Below, piece after piece: positions 1 through 7,590 of a stretch of DNA of 10,619 nucleotides. The stretch is taken from assembly GCA_018895675.1 (NCBI GenBank), contig JAHIOG010000592.1:1-10619 (forward strand). The letters run 5' to 3'. Source of the stretch: a bacterium. Its GTDB lineage: Bacteria > Fidelibacterota > UBA2242. Within the stretch, counting starts at the first letter, position 1. Each line of letters starts with the position of its first letter. A program made the position numbers and the translations under genes. The notes below the pieces were generated by a model that worked only from the letters and a program-made list of their open reading frames with translations, was not told the origin of the DNA and made no database searches.

Positions 1-1605
1 AAATATTCGTATACACAAAATGAGGCTAAACATTATTGGCATAAAGACCCGGAAGACTCTACCAAGTATAACACTGATCCGCTGGTGTTTAACGAATTTA
101 TAGGATATACTTTTTATGCGGGTGGGATGTCGATGAGCCACTATTATCGTAGCTCAATCTTTCGCACACTTAAATATGATTTTAACAGTCAAATCAACAT
201 GACCCATCTAATCAGATGGGGATTTGAATATAAAACAACATCTGTAAATAGATTAAATTTTGTAGTACAGGTCAATAAAAATACCGACTGGCTACCCAAA
301 ATACCGATTTACGATCCCGAAGATCCTTCCACTGAAATCTATAAATCCAGTATTAACTATGATAAGTCCTATCATAATCCATATGATTGGTCAGTCTATT
401 TTCAAGACAAAATGGAATTCAGCGATATGATCGTAAATATTGGTTTACGCTATGAATACTTTAATTCCAACGGTAAAATTTTATCTGACCCTCGTGATCC
501 AAACCCCTATTCACCCATTTATCCTGACAACAGGTTCTGGGACTATGGAACTGACGGCATCGGACAGAATGGTCCGGGCTATACCGGTCCGGATTCCGAT
601 GGTACGGAAGGCAATGGACGTCAGGATCCCGGAGAGATAGATAAAACCGATGAAGAGCGGCTTGAATACTGGTTTAAAGACTCAGAGGCAAAAACCCAGC
701 TTAGTCCACGCTTTGGAATTGCCTATCCGATCACCGATCAGGGCGTTATTCACTTTTCATATGGTCATTTCCTTCAGATGCCGCCTTTGACGTACATGTA
801 TGATAATCCCGATTTTGAAGTGTCATCTGGATTTTCCTCTACATTGGGCAACGCAAATCTTGAACCACAACGAACCGTCCAGTATGAAATCGGGTTGCAA
901 CAACAGATAACCACTGATATTGCATTCGACGTAACCGGTTTTTATAAGGACGTGCGGAATCTAACCAGTACCGAGGTTATTGAGACATACATTGGCGGAA
1001 CATTCTACGCAAAATACATCAACTACGACTTCGGCAATACAAAGGGAATTACTTTTACACTAAATAAACGCCGCAGCGGTCTTATCTCTGCATCCGTAGA
1101 TTACACCTACAGTATTGCTGAGGGTAACGCCTCTGATCCCGACGCGAACTTCTGGGATGTTGCTTCGGGCGCAGAACCTCAGAAACAATTAATCTACCTT
1201 GATTGGGACCAGCGGCACACTCTCAATGCATCCGTTTCATTCGCCGATCCCAGATCCTGGGGTATCAGCTTTTTAGGTTATTTTGGTAGCGGTTTACCAT
1301 ACACCCCATCAAACGTATCCGGCGATCCGGAAACGTTTAAAAACAGTGCGCGAAAACCTGTTCAATACAATGTGGATGTGAAACTATTAAAAAAAATCTC
1401 GCTTGGACAATACCGGGTATCACTACTATGCAATGTCTATAATCTTTTTGATCGCCGAAACAGCCGCTATGTATTCGCCCGAACGGGGCGGGCGGATTAT
1501 AATCTCCGGGATGGAGTTCCGACAGAATACGGATACGACATTCGACCCGATTACTATACAGCTCCGCGTCTGATAAAATTTGGCGCCGAAATTGAATTCA
1601 AATAG
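1..1605 (+). CDS. TonB-dependent receptor, C-terminal beta-barrel part (5' end outside window)
   Basis: This is the C-terminal 534 residues of an outer-membrane TonB-dependent receptor, a beta-barrel that imports a ligand using TonB energy. The reading frame is open from base 1, so the gene starts upstream; the first in-frame GTG, at base 85, is only an internal valine. The signal peptide, TonB box and plug domain are not visible. The sequence shows alternating amphipathic strands separated by long polar loops, the segments NIGLRYEYF and QLSPRFGIAYPI, which are typical of these barrels, a late VYNLFDRRN motif, and a C-terminal strand ending KFGAEIEFK. Residues about 185-212 of the visible part form a Gly/Asp/Pro-rich insert in a predicted extracellular loop. 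That insert resembles one in the next gene, which starts 13 bases downstream. No SusD-like partner is present, so a SusC role is not supported, and the ligand is unknown. Confidence 0.9.
   Translation, partial: KYSYTQNEAKHYWHKDPEDSTKYNTDPLVFNEFIGYTFYAGGMSMSHYYRSSIFRTLKYDFNSQINMTHLIRWGFEYKTTSVNRLNFVVQVNKNTDWLPKIPIYDPEDPSTEIYKSSINYDKSYHNPYDWSVYFQDKMEFSDMIVNIGLRYEYFNSNGKILSDPRDPNPYSPIYPDNRFWDYGTDGIGQNGPGYTGPDSDGTEGNGRQDPGEIDKTDEERLEYWFKDSEAKTQLSPRFGIAYPITDQGVIHFSYGHFLQMPPLTYMYDNPDFEVSSGFSSTLGNANLEPQRTVQYEIGLQQQITTDIAFDVTGFYKDVRNLTSTEVIETYIGGTFYAKYINYDFGNTKGITFTLNKRRSGLISASVDYTYSIAEGNASDPDANFWDVASGAEPQKQLIYLDWDQRHTLNASVSFADPRSWGISFLGYFGSGLPYTPSNVSGDPETFKNSARKPVQYNVDVKLLKKISLGQYRVSLLCNVYNLFDRRNSRYVFARTGRADYNLRDGVPTEYGYDIRPDYYTAPRLIKFGAEIEFK
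553..636 (+). repeat. Acidic Gly/Asp/Pro motif in receptor loop (copy 1)
   Basis: The 28 codons encode a motif with the skeleton DGIG, Y, GPD, DGTE, NG, DPGE. By eye it matches 18 of 28 positions with the segment encoded at 2951-3034 in the next gene, without gaps. Evenly spaced Asp and Gly resemble calcium-binding loops of the thrombospondin type-3 or EF-hand-like kind. Its place between two predicted barrel strands suggests that it faces the outside of the cell. Calcium binding is inferred, not shown. Confidence 0.7.
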
Positions 1606-1621
1606 AGAGGAATATATCATG
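1605..1621 (+). promoter_or_regulatory. Ribosome binding site that fixes the start of the 1597-residue protein
   Basis: GAGAGG at 1605-1610 lies eight bases before the ATG at 1619. The open frame could begin at 1580, inside the receptor gene, but a start there would put 13 residues unlike a leader in front of a clear signal peptide. The Shine-Dalgarno position and the signal peptide both point to 1619. Confidence 0.85.
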
Positions 1622-4600
1622 ATAAAGCGCTTTCAACAACGATTCGTGATTGCACTTTTCATAAGTACACTGATAACCCGGTTGCCGGCTGCCGATGGAA
1701 AAGTAAACTCTCCCCGGCGCTCCTGGTTTGGAAAACCAACTGAGACCACATCATTAGTCGATCGTAAATCGGGCATAATGGATGGAAACCTGATATTAAC
1801 ACTGTTTTACAATTTCGGCGGTATCGGCAACTGGAATATCGCCGGCAGATTAAACTCCGGTATTTACCCAAAAGGATCCGGTCGCAGCTATTTCGCAGAA
1901 TTTACACCGATTATCGGCGCTGAAGTTTATAACGCCGATGGTTTACCTATTCATATATTTTCTGACGGCATTGTTGTGGACTCACGAAATCAAATGGATA
2001 AAGATGAGAACGATCGTCAGCTTGGTTTTGATCCGGTCGCCGGATATGCGAACCCGCTTCAGGATAAAATTGCCATGAGCGACGATCCGGATTCCTGGCC
2101 CATGAGCTGGCCTGGGAAAGATAATTCATGGAATGGTTACTGGAATGGACAATATGGTAAATATGTTCGCGGCGATCTGGAAACCTATTTTGTTATGAAT
2201 GATTATGCAAATGATGAGTTCCCTTTTTATCCGGGAAGCCACCCGGACTACAGGCGCCTCAATGGCGATATTACCGTGGTGGACGCCGGTAATAAGACTC
2301 TAATACTAACAGCGGATGACTATATTTTTGATCCATCCAAAATTAAGACCTACGGTAAAGAGGATGTGCTGAAAGTATATAACGGTTCAAATGAAAAGAA
2401 TGCGGATTTTTATTCTATCGAAGGCATTGGAGACTTAAATGACAACGGGCTTTCGAACACCCTTTTACTTAAAGGAATTTTCGCAACAAGCCAGATCTCA
2501 GCTCAGACAGGCGTCGAATACTCGGTTATGAAAGCAAATAAACGCGGGCTGGCATTTCAGGTCGATGTACGCGGATACCAATGGGCGCATCCTGCCGCTG
2601 AAGATCTGATCATCTGGACCTACTGGATCAATAATACCGGTGATGTGGACTATGAAAAAACGGTTTTTGCCATGTACGGCGACGCTGACGTCGGTGACGA
2701 TGGCGATCAGCATGATGACGCCGCCTGGTTCGACCGCCCCAACTCAATTGTATATCAGTGGGACAAGGATATGTGGAGTAACGTCAAAGGCGGTTTCAAA
2801 CCGGCATACTTTGGCTGGCGATTCCTGGAATCTCCCGGTAACCCGTTGGACGGCATCGACAACGACTTTGATGGAATGGTTGATGAAAGCCAGGCGGATG
2901 GCATTGATAACGATAGTGACTGGGACCCGGATTTAGATGATAAGGGTTCCGATGGTATCGGACCGGCAGATGAGGACTATCCCGGACCCGATTGGGATGG
3001 AACCGAAGCTAACGGTGTTCCCGATCCCGGTGAGCCAAACTTCGAATATACCGACAATGATGAATCCGATCAGATCGGTTTGACCAGCTTTGCCGCAGAA
3101 GCCTGGCCGGGAGTTATGTGTTCCGCTGATGAAGGCGTCTGGAATCAAACCCGTCCCGATTACTTTGGAAGTATTCAGCAAAATGTCGATTTAACTTTTC
3201 TATACGGTTCGGGTTACTTTACGCTCCCGTCCGTATTAAATGATTCACTGAACAGTCGCAGGAAATTCTCCGTCGCGATGGTATTAGGTGAAGACGAAAA
3301 AGATATTTTCAGGAATGCGGACGTCATTCAGCAGATTTACAATGCCGACTATACATTTGCCAAGCCACCCCGGAAACCCAATGTCACGGCTGTTCCCGGA
3401 GATCATAAAGTCACTCTCTACTGGGACAAGGTCGCCGAAGGATCAATCGATCATATTTATGGAAAAGATTTTGAAGGATACCGGATCTACCGCGCTACCG
3501 ATCCAAACTTTATGGAAACACGGCTGATTTCCGACGCATACGGTAATCTGACCTTCAATAAGCCTATGGCACAATTTGATATTGATAATGGGTTAACCGG
3601 ATTGCATCCTGTCGATTACAACGGTGTGAAATTTGAAATGGGAGACGACACCGGCTTAGACTACTCCTTTGTGGATTCTACCGTACAAAACGGGCAAACC
3701 TATTATTACGCCGTATGTTCTTACGATAAAGGATACTATGAAAACTTTTATAAAAATGGCTGGGTGGATAAAGATTCTCTGCCACCCATGCAGCCTTCGG
3801 AGTGCTCCAAGCGGCTTTTTACCGACGTGTCCGGAAATGTTATCGCAACGGACGTCAATACTGTAGTTGTCGTACCAAACGCACCAGCCGCCGGGTATGT
3901 GCCGCCAACTATATCGAGCATTGATTCATCGCAATTTATTGGAACAGGCACTGTGAACATCGACCTTTTAGATAAATTACTGGTGCCGGATAACGCAACT
4001 TTCGAAATCCATTTCAAAGATACGGAAACCGATGGCCTGGACAACGATGGCGATTGGATTGGCTGGAATGATGAACCGGACGGCGTTTGGAATAAGGGCG
4101 AACGTTTTAGAGATTACGGGTTAGATAACATTCCGGATTCATTGGAAACCGGTTACAATCCCATTTTTAACCCCGACCCCGCCCATGATAATTATAATAA
4201 GTACACCAACCACATTGACCGGTTTGACAATGATGATGATGGACTGATCGATTCGTTAGATATGAAAATAATTACCAGTACTATCACAATTATTGATACA
4301 ACAGCTACTCCACCGGACACGACCACTATTACCCAAATAGATACCGTTTATGATGATTGGGGAGCAGAAAACAATGGCAGTATCGATTGGGACGACGCAA
4401 ATAGTGATGGCATTTACCAGACCAGTGAAGACGGCGAGACTTTCAGTGATTTTGGAAACGGCGTCAGAGATCCGGGAGAATCACTATTACACGACCTCGG
4501 TTTAGATGGAATTACAGAAACTGGTGACGAAGGTGAAGGCGATGGCATTCCGACTCCGGGAATTCCGGGAGATCCCGATAAACCCGGTGAACCAAACGTT

Positions 4601-6412
4601 GATATCCGCGATAATGAAGAACGGGAGAGAATGACAACAGTATATTCATTAATCGATGTCACGTATCCTGACGATCCCGAAACATTGATTGTGAATTCAC
4701 CCTGGATCAACAGCGAAGTTTACAATGCCTTTACTCATGGTATGCACATAAAGGTAACCACCAGCCCTATTGAGGTCATGGCAGAAGCCAGCCGATGGAC
4801 AAACCCCAGAAATCTGTTTACACATTCGACAAAAAAATATGAAGAAGGTGTCAAAGGAATCAAAAGACCTCATGACTATCAAATAATTATTACTGACTCA
4901 GTACAGTTCGAATCCTACAACCGTAAACCGGCAAATTTCTGGGTAAAAGATATTACGACTGGCGACAGCAGTCAATTCGTTTATTTTGCTAAAACTAAAA
5001 CTGGTCAATTATCTCACGGGGATAAAGTGCTCCCGATTATTGATAATTACGATATTAATACTAATGGAGCTATCAAAGGTACCTGGATCATAGAAATGAT
5101 GAGTAAATTGCCCAATATCAAACAGATATTTAAAGATTCACAACAGCAGCTCTGGGCGGTTTCGAATAGTTCACAGGGATGTCTCGCCTATTATTATGAT
5201 ACGCTCTGGGTACAGGTTGAAAATAATGCCCTGGAAAATGTTTCGGTAAATTGTATTGTCGAGTATGTTAATAACAAACTCTGGATTGGAACGTCAGAAG
5301 GTATATTAACTTTTGATGGTCTGCAATTTGAAGAATCACCGATTGACACTTTCGCATCAGGCGATATAGATATTAAATCCTTACTCGCTGCCGGTGACGG
5401 ATCGGTATGGATTGGAACCAGTTCCGGGTTGACGCATTATCTTGGTCCGAACAATTACCAATTTTACACAACAATAGACAGCGAATTTGCATCCTATGAT
5501 ATCCGCACACTTTTTGAATCTCAGGACGGGAGCATCTGGGTCGGTACCGCTAATGGTATTGTACGATTCAATGGAACTGACAGATCATATATCCCTGCAG
5601 ATAAATTGCCGAATAAAACTATAAATACATTTTATGAAAATTCTTTGGGCGTTTTGGTTGCAACAGAAGGGGGTATCGGAGTACTACCGCCGGGTGATAC
5701 CAGCTGGGTCAGCATTCCAGCCGGTCTGCTTGCATCCGGCAAAGTACGTTGTTTTGCCGATTTTCAGGACAGCCTTTGGATCGGAACAGAAAAAGGAATC
5801 AGTATTTTCAAAATCGTCGATGGTATTCCGGTCGATGATTCGAAAATTCGAGATATTAAATTAACCTCCGATCTTATCCGTTCCGAAAACATCTATTCCT
5901 TGCTGGTTGACGGAACTATTCTTTGGGTCGGCAACCACCAGGGCTTTGATGTATATGACGGTCTGGAATGGGATACCTTTGCACCCAACCCCGGCGATGT
6001 GTTCACGCTTAAAATATCCAAACCGTATAATTCGGATGACATATTTACGTTTACAACTACCGGAGCTTCTGTTGATAAAAACAAAGCTAAAGACGATCTG
6101 AAAAGAGTCGCCGTGGTGCCAAATCCCTACATCGTTGCGGCATCATGGGAACCGAAACATCTTTATACATCCGGCAGAGGAGAACGAAAAATCGATTTTA
6201 TCCATCTGCCCCAGGAGTGTACGATAAAAATATTCACATTACGTGGTTATTTAGTTCAGACTATCAAACATCAAGCTCCACTTGATGACGGTTCGGAATC
6301 CTGGGATTTAACATCAAAAGATGGTTTGGATGTAGCTTACGGACTGTACCTGTATCATGTAGATGCACCTGATATAGGAACAAAAATCGGCAAATTTGCC
6401 GTGATTAAATAG
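1619..6412 (+). CDS. Large secreted multidomain protein with fn3-like domain, Asp-rich inserts, seven-repeat Reg_prop propeller and sorting-like C-terminus
   Basis: This 1597-residue exported protein probably sits on the cell surface; its function is not known. Order by residue: signal peptide about 1-24 (KRFQQR, hydrophobic stretch, LPA cut site); a region up to 410 of a type I associate with FCB surface proteins; Asp-rich segment 411-484; fibronectin-III-like domain about 582-707 (VTLYWDK, YRIYRA, YYYAVCSYD); second Asp-rich insert 801-1002; seven Reg_prop repeats about 1166-1458 (LWIGT, VWIGT and IWVGT motifs); and a C-terminal domain 1494-1597 with VVPNPY, TIKIFTLRGYLV and a final KFAVIK. 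That last domain resembles the sorting domain of the minus-strand protein, so T9SS-type export is inferred. Two-component regulator propellers usually sit in sensor kinases, but no transmembrane or kinase part exists here. It follows the receptor by 13 bases and precedes the PorV-like gene by 14, so co-transcription is likely. Confidence 0.88.
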   Translation: MIKRFQQRFVIALFISTLITRLPAADGKVNSPRRSWFGKPTETTSLVDRKSGIMDGNLILTLFYNFGGIGNWNIAGRLNSGIYPKGSGRSYFAEFTPIIGAEVYNADGLPIHIFSDGIVVDSRNQMDKDENDRQLGFDPVAGYANPLQDKIAMSDDPDSWPMSWPGKDNSWNGYWNGQYGKYVRGDLETYFVMNDYANDEFPFYPGSHPDYRRLNGDITVVDAGNKTLILTADDYIFDPSKIKTYGKEDVLKVYNGSNEKNADFYSIEGIGDLNDNGLSNTLLLKGIFATSQISAQTGVEYSVMKANKRGLAFQVDVRGYQWAHPAAEDLIIWTYWINNTGDVDYEKTVFAMYGDADVGDDGDQHDDAAWFDRPNSIVYQWDKDMWSNVKGGFKPAYFGWRFLESPGNPLDGIDNDFDGMVDESQADGIDNDSDWDPDLDDKGSDGIGPADEDYPGPDWDGTEANGVPDPGEPNFEYTDNDESDQIGLTSFAAEAWPGVMCSADEGVWNQTRPDYFGSIQQNVDLTFLYGSGYFTLPSVLNDSLNSRRKFSVAMVLGEDEKDIFRNADVIQQIYNADYTFAKPPRKPNVTAVPGDHKVTLYWDKVAEGSIDHIYGKDFEGYRIYRATDPNFMETRLISDAYGNLTFNKPMAQFDIDNGLTGLHPVDYNGVKFEMGDDTGLDYSFVDSTVQNGQTYYYAVCSYDKGYYENFYKNGWVDKDSLPPMQPSECSKRLFTDVSGNVIATDVNTVVVVPNAPAAGYVPPTISSIDSSQFIGTGTVNIDLLDKLLVPDNATFEIHFKDTETDGLDNDGDWIGWNDEPDGVWNKGERFRDYGLDNIPDSLETGYNPIFNPDPAHDNYNKYTNHIDRFDNDDDGLIDSLDMKIITSTITIIDTTATPPDTTTITQIDTVYDDWGAENNGSIDWDDANSDGIYQTSEDGETFSDFGNGVRDPGESLLHDLGLDGITETGDEGEGDGIPTPGIPGDPDKPGEPNVDIRDNEERERMTTVYSLIDVTYPDDPETLIVNSPWINSEVYNAFTHGMHIKVTTSPIEVMAEASRWTNPRNLFTHSTKKYEEGVKGIKRPHDYQIIITDSVQFESYNRKPANFWVKDITTGDSSQFVYFAKTKTGQLSHGDKVLPIIDNYDINTNGAIKGTWIIEMMSKLPNIKQIFKDSQQQLWAVSNSSQGCLAYYYDTLWVQVENNALENVSVNCIVEYVNNKLWIGTSEGILTFDGLQFEESPIDTFASGDIDIKSLLAAGDGSVWIGTSSGLTHYLGPNNYQFYTTIDSEFASYDIRTLFESQDGSIWVGTANGIVRFNGTDRSYIPADKLPNKTINTFYENSLGVLVATEGGIGVLPPGDTSWVSIPAGLLASGKVRCFADFQDSLWIGTEKGISIFKIVDGIPVDDSKIRDIKLTSDLIRSENIYSLLVDGTILWVGNHQGFDVYDGLEWDTFAPNPGDVFTLKISKPYNSDDIFTFTTTGASVDKNKAKDDLKRVAVVPNPYIVAASWEPKHLYTSGRGERKIDFIHLPQECTIKIFTLRGYLVQTIKHQAPLDDGSESWDLTSKDGLDVAYGLYLYHVDAPDIGTKIGKFAVIK
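2849..3070 (+). repeat. Asp-rich, probably Ca2+-binding segment (copy 2 of shared motif at 2951-3034)
   Basis: Residues 411-484 of the large protein contain two DGIDND units in a row (DGIDNDFDGMVDE, then DGIDNDSDWDPDLDD). They are followed by the DGIG, GPD, DGTE, NG, DPGE motif also found in the receptor loop. DNDxDGxxDE units are typical of thrombospondin type-3-like and EF-hand-like calcium sites. Calcium binding is inference from spacing and composition. Confidence 0.7.
4019..4624 (+). repeat. Second Asp-rich insert of about 200 residues
   Basis: Residues 801-1002 of the large protein hold EF-hand-like loops (DNDGDWIGWNDE; DNDDDGLIDSLD, which fits DxDxDGxxDxxD). Next come a Thr/Ile-rich stretch at about 881-905 and a third, degenerate version of the shared motif (DGI, GDEGEGDGIPTPG, GEPN, DNEE; 4505-4622). 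The flanks TFEIHFKD and MTTVYSLIDVT look like neighbouring strands of a single beta domain, so the acidic block reads as an insertion into a loop. Confidence 0.65.
5114..5992 (+). repeat. Seven Reg_prop-type beta-propeller repeats
   Basis: Seven repeats carry the core [LIV]W[IV]GTxxG[IL]. The core Trp, or its substitute, falls at residues 1179, 1222, 1264, 1307, 1346, 1387 and 1436, a period of about 42. The repeats belong to the two-component regulator propeller family (Reg_prop, PF07494). Seven blades would close one complete propeller. The fifth repeat reads VLVATEGG and has lost the Trp; the first (LWAVSNSSQG) is also divergent. Confidence 0.88.
6098..6409 (+). other. Sorting-like C-terminal domain of the large protein
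   Basis: Residues 1494-1597 begin at the LKRVAVVPNPY segment and end in KIGKFAVIK. They show the same plan as the T9SS type A/FlgD-like domain of the minus-strand protein: PNP motif, beta strand, xIKIFxxxGxLV, tryptophan strand, YGLYLYHV, and terminal hydrophobic-I-K. Sorting through an outer-membrane type IX-like route is inferred from this likeness. Confidence 0.65.
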
Positions 6413-6429
6413 AAGGGGATTATATCATG
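6411..6429 (+). promoter_or_regulatory. Ribosome binding site of the PorV/PorQ-like gene
   Basis: AAGGGGAT just after the stop codon at 6410-6412 lies about eight bases before the ATG at 6427. The site resembles the junction ahead of the previous gene: both read AAATAG, a GA-rich core, then TATATCATGA. Confidence 0.85.
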
Positions 6430-7455
6430 AAAAAAACATTCACGATTTCTCTCATGATTACAATATTGACAATCGCTAATCTCCAGGGTGGTTTTGTGAA
6501 AAACGTTTCTAAAGTCGGCACAACCAGCGCCCCCTTTCTGGAGATTGAAGCAGGGGCACGTGCCATCGGTATGGGTGGTGCATTCGTCGCAATCGCAAAT
6601 GACGCCAGCGCTATTTACTGGAATCCTGCCGGTATGACAAAATTAAAGCGTAATGAAGTTTTTCTTAATCATACCGAATGGCTGGCTGATATCAATTATG
6701 ACTTTGCGAGTTTGGTAATGAAGCTGGACCATGCCAGCGCTATTGGAGTTTCATATACCGGCATCAATATGGGTGATATGGAGATCAGAACAATTCTGGA
6801 ACCCGAAGGAACCGGTGAACTGTTTTCGGTGAATGATATGGCGATCGGGCTCAGCTATGCGCGTAATCTAACCGATCGATTTTCCATCGGGTTTAATGGT
6901 AAATATATTCATCAAACTATCTATCATATGAGCGCCAGCGCTATTGCAGTCGATATTGGCACGCTGTTCAAAACACGGTTCCACGATATGACGATTGGTA
7001 TGTGTATCTCAAATTTTGGGAATAAGATGACCCTCAGGGGTAAAGATGCTCTGGTAAAACACGATATCGATATCCTCAAAGAAGGCAACAATGACCGTAT
7101 CAATGCACATTTGGACACGGACTCCTGGTCCTTGCCGCTGCTCCTGAGAATAGGTATTGCTTTTGATGTAATGAACACCAGCATAAGCCGTCTGACTGTC
7201 GCTGCTGATGCCATGCACCCAAGTGACAACCTTGAAAGCGTTAATATCGGTTTTGAATTCGCTCTTAAAGAGTTCTTATTCCTGAGAGGCGGTTATACAA
7301 ACTTGCTCCTGGATGACGGTGAAGAGTCATTTGCCGTGGGAGGAGGTATTCACTATGGCATCAGAGGATTTGCATCCCTGAATTTTGATTATGCTTTTTC
7401 CGATTTCGGCATTTTAAATAATGTCCATCGTTTTTCAATCGGCTTGTCGTTCTAA
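6427..7455 (+). CDS. PorV/PorQ-family outer-membrane beta-barrel protein
   Basis: This 342-residue outer-membrane protein belongs to the PorV/PorQ family, which is related to FadL-type barrels. A signal peptide covers about residues 1-22 (MKK, then a hydrophobic run). The family signature follows at once: FLEIEAGARAIGMGGAF, then ANDASAIYWNPAGM and an NHTEWLADINYDF strand. The rest is amphipathic beta strands ending in SIGLSF, with the terminal Phe usual for outer-membrane barrels. Length is normal for the family. In characterised T9SS, PorV binds the C-terminal domains of secreted cargo and carries them to the attachment machinery, while PorQ belongs to that machinery. The sequence alone does not separate these two roles. 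Its place 14 bases behind a protein with a sorting-like C-terminus suggests a dedicated partner. It is the last gene before a strong terminator. Confidence 0.9.
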   Translation: MKKTFTISLMITILTIANLQGGFVKNVSKVGTTSAPFLEIEAGARAIGMGGAFVAIANDASAIYWNPAGMTKLKRNEVFLNHTEWLADINYDFASLVMKLDHASAIGVSYTGINMGDMEIRTILEPEGTGELFSVNDMAIGLSYARNLTDRFSIGFNGKYIHQTIYHMSASAIAVDIGTLFKTRFHDMTIGMCISNFGNKMTLRGKDALVKHDIDILKEGNNDRINAHLDTDSWSLPLLLRIGIAFDVMNTSISRLTVAADAMHPSDNLESVNIGFEFALKEFLFLRGGYTNLLLDDGEESFAVGGGIHYGIRGFASLNFDYAFSDFGILNNVHRFSIGLSF

Positions 7456-7477
7456 CGCCAACAATAGATTCACCACT

Positions 7478-7513
7478 AAACCTTCCAGGTCTCAGAAACC
7501 TGGAAGGTTTTTT
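7478..7513 (+). terminator. Intrinsic terminator of the receptor/PorV operon
   Basis: A perfect 13-bp stem (7478-7490 with 7498-7510) encloses a seven-base loop and runs into six T residues at 7508-7513. It begins 22 bases after the stop codon at 7455. The T-run faces the plus strand, so it ends the three-gene transcript. Confidence 0.92.
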
Positions 7514-7542
7514 AATAATTGTAAGGCAATGTTTATAAGCAC

Positions 7543-7572
7543 AAAAAAGGGCGCCTTGAAGCGCCCTTTTTT
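7543..7572. terminator. Bidirectional terminator between convergent genes
   Basis: A six-base GC stem, GGGCGC (7549-7554) with GCGCCC (7561-7566), has a six-base loop. It is flanked by A6 (7543-7548) and T6 (7567-7572). Read on either strand the hairpin ends in a U-run. It is the only hairpin placed to terminate the minus-strand gene, whose stop is at 7591-7593, and it backs up the plus-strand terminator. Confidence 0.9.
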
Positions 7573-7590
7573 CATTATCAGAAATCCGGA

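Noticed and set aside
85..87. GTG at 85 as the start of the receptor gene
   Set aside because: The frame is open to base 1 and the upstream 28 codons read as ordinary barrel sequence. A receptor starting here would lack signal peptide and plug.
1580..1618. Earlier start for the large protein inside the receptor gene
   Set aside because: It would add 13 non-leader residues before a good signal peptide; the Shine-Dalgarno at 1605-1610 fits the ATG at 1619.
2640..2936. Plus-strand 98-codon frame and similar minus-strand frames inside the large gene
   Set aside because: They are out-of-frame shadows of a gene whose main frame has recognisable domains throughout; none has a convincing ribosome site or motif.
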